Source: Lachnospiraceae bacterium
Lineage (GTDB): Bacteria; Bacillota; Clostridia; Lachnospirales; Lachnospiraceae
NCBI GenBank assembly: GCA_024685315.1
Contig: JAIKVW010000017.1
Location: 1-64,000 of the forward strand
Direction: 5' to 3'
Length of the DNA: 64,000 bases
Both the position numbers and the translations under genes were made by a program. Shown here piece after piece: positions 33,122-42,439 of the stretch (positions are counted from its first letter, which is position 1; the number at the start of each line of letters is the position of its first letter). The notes under the pieces are model-generated. The model did no database searches, was not told the origin of the DNA, and worked only from the letters and a program-made list of their open reading frames with translations.

Positions 33122-33576
33122 TATTCAATGAGTTTTGTTTTCCAGTTGGTCTCCTGAAGGAGATTGTCGAGCTCCCGGACTTCCTTCGCGGTCTGGTCCG
33201 CAGCCTTCTGCAGCTCCTTCGCCTTGAGGACCGCCTTCACTTTGATCTCGGTCCCTCTGGCGCGGTTCGTATTCTGCCCCGCGGTGTAAACCAGGTCGCG
33301 GTACGCGGAAAGCTTTATCATGAGCGCGTCCTTCCTGGCGATCAGGGCTGTCAGCGTCATGCCGCCGGCCTTCGTCCTGCAGTTCGTAGTATTGATCGCG
33401 GCCATGAGCTGCTCAAGCCTCGCGATAGAATCCTCCAGTTCTTTTAAGAGCTCTGCCGGGTCCTCCGTAGGCTCCTCGCCTTCCTGGACGAGTATGGAAT
33501 TCCCAAGCCGCCTTCTAAGCTCTTCTATCTTTCTGTTTAGGTCAGCTCTCTCCTGCAATGCTTCCGCAAGTTTCAT
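33121..33576 (-). CDS. DIP1984-family (septicolysin-like) protein
   Basis: The 151-residue protein is almost entirely helical. It begins MKLAEALQERADLNRKIEEL and contains the family landmarks RLGNSILVQEGEEPTEDP near residue 28 and NTTNCRTKAGG near residue 68. It ends with a charged coiled coil. Despite the historical 'septicolysin' label, no secretion signal or pore motif is visible; it looks cytosolic. ATG 33576 is preferred over an earlier in-frame ATG because the family N-terminus aligns there. Its stop codon is shared with the first base of a tRNA-like RNA element, suggesting an RNA-related role (inferred). Confidence 0.85.
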   Translation of the reverse strand: MKLAEALQERADLNRKIEELRRRLGNSILVQEGEEPTEDPAELLKELEDSIARLEQLMAAINTTNCRTKAGGMTLTALIARKDALMIKLSAYRDLVYTAGQNTNRARGTEIKVKAVLKAKELQKAADQTAKEVRELDNLLQETNWKTKLIE

Positions 33577-33625
33577 TTTATCCCTGATCCTCCTGTTTTC
33601 TATAATGACCACTTATTTCATCGAT

Positions 33626-33655
33626 AGAATAAACCTCGCCGAACGAACAAGTCAA
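33626..33655 (-). promoter_or_regulatory. Promoter of the DIP1984-family gene
   Basis: On the minus strand TTGACT (33650-33655), an 18-base spacer and TATTCT (33626-33631). Confidence 0.5.
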
Positions 33656-33689
33656 GTTAGATACCGGCGTTTTTGTCAAATGATATAAA

Positions 33690-33725
33690 CAGGCCTCGTT
33701 TCAGGATCAGCCAAAACGAGGCCTG
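33690..33725 (-). terminator. Terminator of ppdK
   Basis: CAGGCCTCGTTT pairs with AAACGAGGCCTG around a 12-base loop, followed on the minus strand by TTTATATC. Confidence 0.8.
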
Positions 33726-33786
33726 CATTTAATCTTAAACATCAGCGCTCCCGGCGGTCAGGGACCTTACGGGGCCTTCCGGATAC

Positions 33787-36420
33787 TTAGATCCTTCCGG
33801 GATTATTGATGGCCGCCTGCGCTGCTGCCAGCCTTGCGATCGGTACGCGGTAAGGCGAGCAGGATACGTAATTCAGGCCGATCTTGTGGCAGAATTCCAC
33901 GGAGCTCGGGTCACCGCCGTGCTCGCCGCAGATACCGAGCTTGAGGCCGGGATTCTTCTCGCGGCCCTGCTCGACTGCCATCTTAATAAGCTTGCCTACG
34001 CCCTTCTGATCGAGCTTTGCGAAAGGATCCGACTCGTAGATCTTGTTCGCGTAGTAGCTCTCCAGGAACTTGCCCGCGTCATCACGCGAGAAGCCGAAGG
34101 TCATCTGGGTCAGGTCGTTGGTGCCGAATGAGAAGAAATCTGCGACCTCCGCGATCTCCCCTGCCAGAAGAGCCGCTCTCGGGACCTCGATCATCGTGCC
34201 CACATGGTAATTGATGTAGCTGTTGCGCTCCTTCTTGACCTTCTCGGCAACTTCTACGACAACGTTCCTCACGAATTCGAGCTCCTTCGCGTCCCCTACC
34301 AGCGGGATCATGATCTCGGGAACTATGTCGTACATATCCTCTTCCTTGACCTCGATAGCGGCCTCCATAAGAGCCCTGGTCTGCATCCTGGCAATCTCCG
34401 GGTAGGTGATCGTGAGGCGGCATCCCCTGTGTCCCATCATGGGATTGAATTCATGAAGCTCGTCGCATCTGGATTTTACTTCCTCAACGGAAAGTCCCAT
34501 CTCAGCCGCAAGCTTTTCGATATCCTCAGGGTCGGTCGGAACGAACTCGTGGAGCGGGGGATCGATGTAGCGGACCGTCATCGGCCTTCCTCTCAGCGCC
34601 TTGTACATAGCCTTAAAGTCTTCCTTCTGGAAAGGAATGAGCTCGCTGAGCGCTGCCTCCCTCTCCTCAAGGGTGTCAGAGAGGATCATACGGCGGATCT
34701 TAAAGATCCTGTCATCCGCGAAGAACATATGCTCCGTGCGGCAGAGCCCGATTCCCTCCGCGCCAAGGCGTACTGCGTTCTCGGTGTCGACCGGGGTGTC
34801 CGAATTGGTGCGGATCTGGAGCTTCCTGTACTTGTCCGCCCAGCCCATAACGCGTCCGAAATATCCCCCCACGCTCGCGGGAACGGTGGGAAGATCCCCG
34901 TCATAGATATTTCCGGTGCTTCCGTCGAGTGAAATGTAATCTCCCTCGTGATAGGTGTGGCCTCCAAGGGTGAAGGTCTTTTCTTCCTCATTTATCTTGA
35001 TCTCTCCGCATCCGGAAACGCAGCAGGTACCCATGCCGCGCGCAACTACTGCCGCGTGGGAGGTCATTCCTCCGCGGACCGTAAGTATGCCTTCAGCGGC
35101 GTGCATGCCTTCGATGTCCTCTGCGGAAGTCTCAAGCCTTACAAGCACGACCCTCTCGCCCTGGGCGTGATGGTTGCGGGCATCCTCAGCAGTGAAATAT
35201 ACTTTTCCGGCAGCTGCTCCCGGAGAAGCCGGAAGCGCGGAGCCGATCACTTCACCCTCCTCAAGAGCCTTAGGATCAAATGTCCTGTGGAGGAGCTGGT
35301 CAAGAGACTTTGCCTCGATACGGCACACAGCCTCTTTCTCGCTGATCATTCCCTCATCAACAAGGTCGCAGGCGATCTTAATAGCCGCCGGAGCGGTCCT
35401 CTTGCCGTTCCTGGTCTGGAGGAAATAGAGCTTGCCCTCCTGGATCGTGAACTCCATGTCCTGCATGTCGCGGTAATGTTTTTCAAGGTTCATCGCGAGA
35501 TGCATGAACTGTGCGTAGCAGTCGGGAAGGTCTTCCTCGAGCTTTGAGATGGGCTGCGGGGTACGTACGCCGGCAACTACGTCCTCGCCCTGGGCATTGA
35601 TCAGGTACTCACCGAAAATGCCCTTTTCGCCGGTTGCGGGGTTCCTGGTGAAGGCAACTCCGGTTCCCGAAGACTCGCCCATGTTTCCGAATACCATGGT
35701 CTGGACGTTGACTGCGGTCCCCCAGTCGCCCGGGATATCATTCATGCGGCGGTAGCTGATCGCGCGGGGGTTATCCCAGCTGCGGAATACGGCCTTGACG
35801 GCCTCGATGAGCTGCTCCTGCGGTTCCTGCGGGAAATCCTGCCCGCCCATGTGCTTCTTGTATACTTCCTTGAACCTGCGGATAAGCTCAAGCATATCAT
35901 CCGCAGTGAGCTCGATATCATAGGTCACACCCCGGGCTTCCTTTACCTCGTCGATGACCTTCTCAAAAAATGACTTGGGAACTTCCATAACGACGTCCGA
36001 GAACATCTGGATGAAGCGCCTGTATGAGTCATACGCGAAGCGGGGGTTCCCGGTCTTCTTCGCAAGTCCCTCGACCGCGGTATCATTAAGGCCCAGATTA
36101 AGAATGGTGTCCATCATGCCGGGCATTGATGCTCTCGCACCGGAACGCACCGAAACAAGGAGCGGATCCTCGTTGTCGCCGAACTTTTTGCCGTTCTCCT
36201 CCTCGAGCCACCTGAGCGCCTCGAATATCTGCTTCTGAATTTCTTCGGAGATCTTTTTATCCTGCTTGTAGTAATCAGTGCAGGCCTCCGTGGTTACGGT
36301 GAAGCCCTGGGGAATAGGCATCCCAAGGTTGGTCATTTCCGCAAGGTTCGCGCCCTTGCCGCCCAGAAGCTCTCTCATGTTCGCATTTCCCTCTTTAAAG
36401 AGATATACCCATTTTCCCAT
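33787..36420 (-). CDS. ppdK: Pyruvate, phosphate dikinase
   Basis: The 877-residue protein is a full-length PPDK, which interconverts pyruvate, ATP and phosphate with PEP, AMP and diphosphate. In anaerobes it often runs in glycolysis or gluconeogenesis. Visible features are the N-terminal nucleotide domain (KGANLAEM; QGFTVTTEA), the swivelling phosphohistidine in GGMTSHAAVVARGMG near residue 455, and the C-terminal PEP/pyruvate barrel with GTMIEVPRAAL and SFGTNDLTQ, ending CGEHGGDP. GGAGG precedes the start. The promoter carries CG-centred palindromes (36442-36472) like those of LacI/CcpA sites, so sugar control is likely. Confidence 0.97.
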   Translation of the reverse strand: MGKWVYLFKEGNANMRELLGGKGANLAEMTNLGMPIPQGFTVTTEACTDYYKQDKKISEEIQKQIFEALRWLEEENGKKFGDNEDPLLVSVRSGARASMPGMMDTILNLGLNDTAVEGLAKKTGNPRFAYDSYRRFIQMFSDVVMEVPKSFFEKVIDEVKEARGVTYDIELTADDMLELIRRFKEVYKKHMGGQDFPQEPQEQLIEAVKAVFRSWDNPRAISYRRMNDIPGDWGTAVNVQTMVFGNMGESSGTGVAFTRNPATGEKGIFGEYLINAQGEDVVAGVRTPQPISKLEEDLPDCYAQFMHLAMNLEKHYRDMQDMEFTIQEGKLYFLQTRNGKRTAPAAIKIACDLVDEGMISEKEAVCRIEAKSLDQLLHRTFDPKALEEGEVIGSALPASPGAAAGKVYFTAEDARNHHAQGERVVLVRLETSAEDIEGMHAAEGILTVRGGMTSHAAVVARGMGTCCVSGCGEIKINEEEKTFTLGGHTYHEGDYISLDGSTGNIYDGDLPTVPASVGGYFGRVMGWADKYRKLQIRTNSDTPVDTENAVRLGAEGIGLCRTEHMFFADDRIFKIRRMILSDTLEEREAALSELIPFQKEDFKAMYKALRGRPMTVRYIDPPLHEFVPTDPEDIEKLAAEMGLSVEEVKSRCDELHEFNPMMGHRGCRLTITYPEIARMQTRALMEAAIEVKEEDMYDIVPEIMIPLVGDAKELEFVRNVVVEVAEKVKKERNSYINYHVGTMIEVPRAALLAGEIAEVADFFSFGTNDLTQMTFGFSRDDAGKFLESYYANKIYESDPFAKLDQKGVGKLIKMAVEQGREKNPGLKLGICGEHGGDPSSVEFCHKIGLNYVSCSPYRVPIARLAAAQAAINNPGRI

Positions 36421-36441
36421 AAAAAAATCCTCCTATATATG

Positions 36442-36482
36442 ATAAACGTTTATGCACTGGAATCGTTTCCAGCAACATTATA
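36442..36482 (-). promoter_or_regulatory. ppdK promoter with two CG-centred palindromes
   Basis: On the minus strand an extended -10 TGATATAAT (36477-36482 for TATAAT) precedes CTGGAA-ACGA-TTCCAG (36457-36472), followed by ATAAACGTTTAT (36442-36453). Both palindromes are centred on CG, as in LacI-family and CcpA (cre) operators, and lie downstream of the -10 box, a repressing position. Confidence 0.6.
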
Positions 36483-36575
36483 TCACACATAGGAGGATAT
36501 TTGTTATTTATTTGTCAATTTCTTAAAAATATCTTTTTTGTCCGGAAAATGCACCTGCTGCCTGCCGGGAAAATA

Positions 36576-38306
36576 TTACTGCGAGGCAAGCTGCTGGGTC
36601 TGGTAGAGCCTCGCGTATTCGCCGTTATGCTCCATGAGCTCGGCGTGAGTCCCTTCCTCAACTACCCTGCCGCCTTCGATCACAACTATCCTGCCCGCGT
36701 TCCTGACTGTCGCAAGCCTGTGGGCGATCACGAAGGTCGTCCTGCCTTTTGACAGCTCGTCGAAACTCTTCTGGATCCGGGCTTCGGTGATGGTGTCAAG
36801 CGCGGAAGTCGCCTCATCAAGGATCAGGATCGCGGGGTTCTTCAGGAAGATCCTTGCGATCGATATCCTCTGCTTCTGCCCTCCGGAAAGCCTTGTGCCG
36901 CGCTCTCCGACATAGGTGTCGAACCTGTCGGGCATCTCCATGATGTCGTCGTATATCTCCGCGCGCTTCGCAGCCTCGATAACTTCTTCTTCTGTCGCGC
37001 CTGGCCTGCCGTAGCGGATATTCTCCATTACGGTGTCAGCGAAAATGAATACGTCCTGCTGGACTATCCCAATTGCGCTTCTAAGGGAATGCTTGGTGAC
37101 GTCGCGGATGTCCGTGCCGTAGATCGTGATCGAGCCTTCGGTCACATCATAGAATCTCGGGATCAGCTGGCAGAGCGTGGTCTTGCCGCCGCCGGATGCT
37201 CCGACTACGGCCAGGACTTCGCCCGGCTCTACCTTGATATCCACGTCATGCAGGACTTCCCTGCCGTTAGCGTAATCAAATGACACGTGGTTTACACAGA
37301 CTTCTCCGCCGTCAACCTTGAGGTCGAAGGCATCATCCTTCTCCGGCACGGCGGGCTCCAGGGCCATGATCTCCTGGAAACGCTTGAGCCCCGCAGTTCC
37401 GCTGGCAAAGATCTCCGCGAACTGCGCCAGCTTCCTTATCGGAGTTATGAAGGTCGACACGAAGAGCGTGAAGGTGATCAGGTCCACATATGTCATGAGT
37501 CCCTGCATGATACAGTATCCGCCGGCCGCTATTACCACCGCGGGCATGATCCCCATGAAGAACTCCTGGCTGGAGTTGAAAAGCCCCATCTCCCTGTAGA
37601 AATCCTTCTTTGCGGTCCGGTACCTGTCGTTCGCGCGGGTGAATCTCTCATAGTCGAGGTCCTCGTTCGCAAATGCCTTTGAGGTGCGTACGCCTGAGAG
37701 GCAGGATTCCACGCTCGCGTTTATTACCGCGGTGTTCTCCTTTACTGCTGCCGAGGTCGAAGTCAGCTTCCTGCGCCTGAACATTACTATCGCGAGGAAT
37801 ATCGGCACGAGGATCAGGACTACCAGGGCAAGCCTCCACTGGATAGTGAACATCATTATCAGGGCGCCGCACAGGGTGAGCACCGAGATCAGCAGATCCT
37901 CAGGGCCGTGATGCGAGAGCTCTGTAATGTCGAAGAGGTCGCTGGTTATCCTACTCATAAGGTTCCCGGTGCGGGTCCTGTCGTAGAATTCAAAGTCGAG
38001 CGTCTGGAGATGGCTGAAGAGATCCTCCCGGATATCTGCCTCGACCCTGACGCCGAAAGTATGCCCCCAGTACGCCATGACATAGTAGCATACCGCGCGG
38101 ATCGCGTAGCATACTCCGACCACCAGCATGACCGCGAAGAAGGCGGTGTACGCCTTGTCCGGAAGCAGGTTGTACATGGCATACCTCGACACCAGCGGAA
38201 ACGCCAGGTCTACCGCCGCGGCGATAAAGGCGCACACCATGTCCAGCACGAAAAGCCTCATATGGGGCTTAAAGTATTTAATAAGTACGCTAAATAATCT
38301 GATCAC
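36576..38306 (-). CDS. ABC exporter, fused membrane and ATPase domains (MsbA/LmrA type)
   Basis: The 576-residue half-transporter has an N-terminal domain of six membrane helices (about 15-305) and a C-terminal ATPase with Walker A GASGGGKTT near residue 372, a signature LSGGQKQR near residue 475, Walker B AILILDEATSALD near residue 495 and the H-loop FVIAHRLAT. It would work as a homodimer exporting lipids, drugs or peptides; the cargo is unknown. The start is a GTG directly after the stop codon of the PepC-like gene, whose last codons supply GGAG, so the two are translationally coupled. Confidence 0.92.
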   Translation of the reverse strand: MIRLFSVLIKYFKPHMRLFVLDMVCAFIAAAVDLAFPLVSRYAMYNLLPDKAYTAFFAVMLVVGVCYAIRAVCYYVMAYWGHTFGVRVEADIREDLFSHLQTLDFEFYDRTRTGNLMSRITSDLFDITELSHHGPEDLLISVLTLCGALIMMFTIQWRLALVVLILVPIFLAIVMFRRRKLTSTSAAVKENTAVINASVESCLSGVRTSKAFANEDLDYERFTRANDRYRTAKKDFYREMGLFNSSQEFFMGIMPAVVIAAGGYCIMQGLMTYVDLITFTLFVSTFITPIRKLAQFAEIFASGTAGLKRFQEIMALEPAVPEKDDAFDLKVDGGEVCVNHVSFDYANGREVLHDVDIKVEPGEVLAVVGASGGGKTTLCQLIPRFYDVTEGSITIYGTDIRDVTKHSLRSAIGIVQQDVFIFADTVMENIRYGRPGATEEEVIEAAKRAEIYDDIMEMPDRFDTYVGERGTRLSGGQKQRISIARIFLKNPAILILDEATSALDTITEARIQKSFDELSKGRTTFVIAHRLATVRNAGRIVVIEGGRVVEEGTHAELMEHNGEYARLYQTQQLASQ

Positions 38307-39620
38307 TTAAAGAACTCCGCCTTCCCAGGGCTTAAGCACTACCGGTTCCTTCGAAAGAAGTTCTTTCTGCGCGGGGCTTAAGTGCTTCTTATTTATTATT
38401 GCTTCATATACATAGTTCCTGAAATACTTCTGGCTGCAGACGAAATATCCGTCCTTTCCGGCTTCCTTGCCCCAGCTGTTCTCGATCTTCCAGCGGTCGG
38501 GCTCGCCTTTCTCATCGAAGTTCACTCCGATCAGCAGCATCGCGTGGGTGGCGTTGCTTTCCATATATTCAAGGCCCTCGCCTTTGTCCATAGTGATCTT
38601 CGCGCCGCCGATGAGTCCCTCATAGTCAAAACTGTCGGGATCCCAGATGCCCATCTTGCGGTCGCCAAAAGCTCCGGCGTCACATCCGAACCAGACCGGC
38701 TCGCAGTCCTTCAGCTGCTTAAGCACAAGGGCCTGGAGCTCATCCATGGTTACGTTGATCACGTGCACATTGCTGTCTGCCATGCTTCCCATGTAATGGA
38801 ATTCATAATAGTCCCCAAGAGGTGTCTTCGCGGTCGGGCTGTTCGCTACCCCGATATAGTTGTCGAGATCGAGCCCGATGTATTTCTCATAGAATTCCTG
38901 CGGGGTAATGCCGCGGATGGTATGGAAATCTCCCTCCTCATCGCGGTATTCATATGTAAACTCGGTCACGGGCTCCCCGAAAACGATGCAGAGAGCCTTG
39001 TAGATCTCGGCCATCATCTCGTCCTTGCGGGGGTAGGGATCACGGCCTTCCGCTATCAGCTTGCGGAGCTCGGCCGCATCCCTGCGAAGGATGCTGTTCT
39101 GGAGCTTCCTGAACTTTTCGGTATGATTTGACTGGTAGGACTCCGGCATTATGTACTGAGGCACCACACCGTACTTCTTTACAAGGTCTGCGGCCATATC
39201 CCAGTATCCTCCGTCTCCGATGCCAAAATTAATGTAATGCATCATGCGGCTGTCGAGCGGCTCTCCGGCATTCTCGATCACCATCTCCAGGAAGTTATTG
39301 GACTTCTCAAGCTTATCGTAGAATGAGAGATAGTTCTGTGAGAGCTGGAAATCTTTCAGTCCCAGATTATCTGCAGCGACCTCGCGGAGCATATTCAGCG
39401 CCGCAAAAAGCCAGCAGCGGCCGCTCTTCTGCTGCGCAGTGATCCCCCGGGTCGGGAGCTCAAGAGAAAAATCTCCTCCAAGCTTCGCAGCATTCATGGG
39501 TATGTAGGCAAGATCCGCAAGCTCGGTCTTCGCCATCGCGGCGTTCGCCGTCTTAGCCGCCTTGTCCTCCTCGTAAAACTTCCTGAAACCGTTTATCTGT
39601 TCAAGCGCAAGTCCCTTCAT
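38307..39620 (-). CDS. pepC: C1-family aminopeptidase (bleomycin hydrolase/PepC)
   Basis: The 437-residue cysteine peptidase has the catalytic cysteine in QQKSGRCWLFAALN near residue 72, the histidine in NATHAMLLIGV near residue 365 and the asparagine in WKIENSWGKEAG near residue 388. The family forms cytosolic hexamers with the active sites inside and the C-terminus reaching into the pocket, and trims peptides as an aminopeptidase. The length is usual for PepC. GGGAG precedes the start. It is the first gene of a two-gene unit with the ABC exporter. Confidence 0.93.
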   Translation of the reverse strand: MKGLALEQINGFRKFYEEDKAAKTANAAMAKTELADLAYIPMNAAKLGGDFSLELPTRGITAQQKSGRCWLFAALNMLREVAADNLGLKDFQLSQNYLSFYDKLEKSNNFLEMVIENAGEPLDSRMMHYINFGIGDGGYWDMAADLVKKYGVVPQYIMPESYQSNHTEKFRKLQNSILRRDAAELRKLIAEGRDPYPRKDEMMAEIYKALCIVFGEPVTEFTYEYRDEEGDFHTIRGITPQEFYEKYIGLDLDNYIGVANSPTAKTPLGDYYEFHYMGSMADSNVHVINVTMDELQALVLKQLKDCEPVWFGCDAGAFGDRKMGIWDPDSFDYEGLIGGAKITMDKGEGLEYMESNATHAMLLIGVNFDEKGEPDRWKIENSWGKEAGKDGYFVCSQKYFRNYVYEAIINKKHLSPAQKELLSKEPVVLKPWEGGVL

Positions 39621-39682
39621 TATATAAATTCTCCCTTCTATAGGTGTTATAGCTAAACAAGCTTCCTTATTATTAATACATA

Positions 39683-39711
39683 ATTATGATTTACAAAAAC
39701 CGTCCTGTCAA
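39683..39711 (-). promoter_or_regulatory. Promoter of pepC and the ABC exporter
   Basis: On the minus strand TTGACA (39706-39711), a 17-base spacer and CATAAT (39683-39688). The intergenic gap 39621-39936 otherwise holds a direct repeat AAATTGCC (39736-39743 and 39759-39766) and the divergent lacI-type promoter. Confidence 0.65.
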
Positions 39712-39780
39712 GCTTCAGAAGCTGCGTCATCGTCAAAATTGCCTAAATATTTTTATTGAAATTGCCATAATTGTATATGA

Positions 39781-39855
39781 TTGACAAAGGCCCCTCGGGA
39801 TTTTATAATTAAACTATCTGGAAACGTTCCCGGTAGCGATGCCGGAAGCGCTCCC
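39781..39855 (+). promoter_or_regulatory. Consensus promoter and two LacI-type operators before the regulator gene
   Basis: TTGACA (39781-39786), a 17-base spacer and TATAAT (39804-39809) match the sigma-A consensus exactly. GGAAACGTTCCC (39820-39831) and GGAAGCGCTCCC (39844-39855) are CG-centred palindromes 24 bases apart, located just past the -10 box. This suits autoregulation by the LacI-family protein encoded downstream. Confidence 0.8.
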
Positions 39856-39936
39856 AGAAAATGACGTGATACCGCTTTTCAGGCACGTCAGATTTGGTTT
39901 CTTTAGCATTCGATTGACTGTAAGGGGGCACATTCC

Positions 39937-40947
39937 ATGACTATTAAAGACGTGGCTGCATACTGCGGCGTTTCGGTCAGCACCGTTTCACGTGCCCTTA
40001 ATAAACATCCGGATGTGAGTCCCCACGTGAGGGAAAAGGTCGAGGAAGCCGTAAGGGAGCTCCACTACGTTCCGAATACCAGCGCGCGCGATCTCGTAAG
40101 GGCCCAGACAGATACCGTCGGCCTGATCGCCCGCGGCACCGGCAACCTCTTCTACCCTCCGGTGATCAGTTCCGTGGAGAGGGCCGTCGAGGCAGAAGGC
40201 TCCACCCTCATTACGATCCACATCCCGTCCGATGACGATGAACTGACGGTCGGCGCGGAGCTCGTCAAGGCAAAGAGGCTCAAGGGCCTTATCCTCCTCG
40301 GAGGCAGATTTGATTACAGCGAGGAAGACCTCGCAAATATAGATGTTCCTCTCGTCCTCTGCACTTTCTCGAATAATTTCGGAACGCTTTCCGCAGGGCA
40401 CTGCTCTTCCGTCTCCATCAATGACGAAGAGGAAGCCTGCAAGGCAGTCCGGAACCTTATTGAGAGAGGACACCGGCGTATCGCCATAGTCCTGGATTCT
40501 GTCAGGAGCCACTCCATCGGGGAGCTCAGGTTCCTGGGATATAAAAGGGCGCTTGAGGAGAGCGGGATCGGCATTGATCCTGAACTTATACTTGAGATAG
40601 GGAATTTCGATATGCATAAGGCTTACTCGAGATCCCGCGCGCTTGCTGAGAGCAGGACAGATTTCACCGCCCTCTTCGCGATCTCTGATTCCCTCGGAAT
40701 GGCTGCTATCAAGGGCCTTAACGACGGCGGCCTGCTTGTTCCGGAGGACTGCTCCGTCATAGCGATCGACGGGATCGAGATAAGCAGGTACTGCATACCT
40801 ACGCTTACCACTCTTATCCAGCCCACAGAGGAAATCGGAAAGAAGGCCGTAGCGCTCCTCATGTATATGATCCGCTCAGAAGCAATCGGAAAACAGCTTA
40901 TACTCGAAACTTCGCTCCGCGAAGGCGAGAGCGTCCGCAGCATCTGA
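39937..40947 (+). CDS. LacI/GalR-family regulator of the maltodextrin operon
   Basis: The 336-residue regulator has the LacI helix-turn-helix and hinge: TIKDVAAYCGVSVSTVSRAL and HYVPNTSARDLV (residues 2-60). A sugar-binding core similar to periplasmic proteins follows, ending TTLIQPTEEIGKKAV. Its promoter carries two palindromes of LacI type. It precedes a sugar ABC operon on the same strand and is the likely maltose/maltodextrin-responsive repressor (MalR-like, inferred). The palindromes at ppdK could be additional targets. Confidence 0.92.
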   Translation: MTIKDVAAYCGVSVSTVSRALNKHPDVSPHVREKVEEAVRELHYVPNTSARDLVRAQTDTVGLIARGTGNLFYPPVISSVERAVEAEGSTLITIHIPSDDDELTVGAELVKAKRLKGLILLGGRFDYSEEDLANIDVPLVLCTFSNNFGTLSAGHCSSVSINDEEEACKAVRNLIERGHRRIAIVLDSVRSHSIGELRFLGYKRALEESGIGIDPELILEIGNFDMHKAYSRSRALAESRTDFTALFAISDSLGMAAIKGLNDGGLLVPEDCSVIAIDGIEISRYCIPTLTTLIQPTEEIGKKAVALLMYMIRSEAIGKQLILETSLREGESVRSI

Positions 40948-40953
40948 TCTTGA

Positions 40954-40982
40954 CCGTATCCGTCGTCTTCACAGACGGACGG
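40954..40982 (+). repeat. Hairpin between the regulator gene and the binding-protein gene
   Basis: CCGT..CCGTC pairs with GACGG-ACGG around a 9-base loop, followed by TAAATTTATAAAATTG. It may be a leaky terminator or a processing site that separates low regulator expression from high binding-protein expression. Confidence 0.45.
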
Positions 40983-41025
40983 TAAATTTATAAAATTGTA
41001 TTTTTTTATGAAAAGGAGAATGAAC

Positions 41026-42387
41026 ATGAAAAAGGCAGCAGCTATCGTATTGTCAATGGCTATGGCTCTCAGCATGGCAGCATGCAGCTCAAGTTCGTCG
41101 AGCTCATCTACACCTGAGACCACAGCTCCCGAAAGCAGTGTTGAGACCGAAGGCTCCGAGGAGACCACAGGCGGTTCCGTCTACTACCTCAACTTCAAAC
41201 CCGAGGCAGACGCAGCTTGGCAGGCACTCGCAAAGACCTACACCGAGCAGACCGGCGTTCTTGTAGAAGTAAAGACCGCTGCAGAAGGTCAGTATGACTC
41301 CACCCTTACCGCTGAGATGGACAAGGACCACGCTCCTACCCTCTATCAGATGGGCAACCAGGGCGCGCTCAATTCCTGGGGCGATTACGCACTCGCACTT
41401 GACGGCACCGATGTTGTGAACGAGATGACCACCGATTCCTTCAACCTGGTAAATGAAGACGGCGAGACAGTTTCCATCGGATACTGCTACGAAGCATTCG
41501 GCATCATCGTAAACAAGGCTCTCCTTACCAAGGCTGGCCATGACATTTCCGAGATCACCAATTTCGAGACCCTCAAGGCTATCGCTGACGAGATCCATGC
41601 AAATGCAGAGACCCTCGGCTTCGACGCTTTCACGTCCGCAGGTCTTGACGGATCTTCTTCATGGAGATTCTCCGGACACCTTGCAAATATGCCTCTGTAC
41701 TATGAGTTCCGCGATGACGGCATCACCGAGCAGCCCGCAGAGATCAAAGGCACCTACCTTGAGAACTACAAGAACATCTGGGATCTCTACATCACCGATT
41801 CTGCAACAACAGGTTCTGACCTCCTTACAGCTACCGGCGACCAGGCTGAGGCTGAGTTCAAGTCCGGCGAAGCAGTTTTCTATCAGAACGGTACCTGGGA
41901 ATATGCTAACCTCACCACCGACAACGGCGACGGCATCACCCCTCTTAACCCTGAAGACATCGCTATGATCCCTATCTACTGCGGAGTTGAAGGCGAAGAG
42001 AAGGCCGGCCTCTGCTGCGGAACCGAGAACTGCTGGGCAGTTAACAAAGAGTCCTCAGAAGAAGACATCAAGGCTACTCTTGATTTCCTTTACTGGGTAG
42101 TTACCTCCGAAGAAGGAACCACTATGATGGCTGAGCAGTTCGGACCTTGCCCGTTCAAGAACGCTAAGGAGCCCGAGAACGTATTCTTCCAGGATGCTAA
42201 TGCTTACACTGCAGCAGGCAACTATGTAGTAACATGGGCATTCAACTATACTCCCGCTGTTGATGACTGGCGCGCAGGCGTTGTTGACGCACTTGGCCAG
42301 TACACCGCAGGCACCGGCGAATGGTCCGCAGTTGAGACCGCATTCGTTCAGGGCTGGGCTCTTCAGTACGCTAACGAGAACCAGTAG
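41026..42387 (+). CDS. Maltose/maltodextrin-type ABC substrate-binding lipoprotein
   Basis: The 453-residue lipoprotein has the lipobox SMAAC (cysteine near residue 20) with a Ser-rich run, then a linker, then an extracellular solute-binding domain of the sugar type (YYLNFKPEADAAWQALAKTY at the start of the mature fold, quoted as landmark). It delivers oligosaccharide to the MalF/MalG-type permeases encoded next. ATG 41026 is chosen over earlier in-frame codons because AAAGGAG lies 7 bases before it. The alpha-glucan preference is inferred from the neighbouring malQ gene. Confidence 0.9.
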   Translation: MKKAAAIVLSMAMALSMAACSSSSSSSSTPETTAPESSVETEGSEETTGGSVYYLNFKPEADAAWQALAKTYTEQTGVLVEVKTAAEGQYDSTLTAEMDKDHAPTLYQMGNQGALNSWGDYALALDGTDVVNEMTTDSFNLVNEDGETVSIGYCYEAFGIIVNKALLTKAGHDISEITNFETLKAIADEIHANAETLGFDAFTSAGLDGSSSWRFSGHLANMPLYYEFRDDGITEQPAEIKGTYLENYKNIWDLYITDSATTGSDLLTATGDQAEAEFKSGEAVFYQNGTWEYANLTTDNGDGITPLNPEDIAMIPIYCGVEGEEKAGLCCGTENCWAVNKESSEEDIKATLDFLYWVVTSEEGTTMMAEQFGPCPFKNAKEPENVFFQDANAYTAAGNYVVTWAFNYTPAVDDWRAGVVDALGQYTAGTGEWSAVETAFVQGWALQYANENQ

Positions 42388-42439
42388 GATCTCATATAAA
42401 ATAATCATATCCACCTATAGTACTTACAGGTGAACAGCT

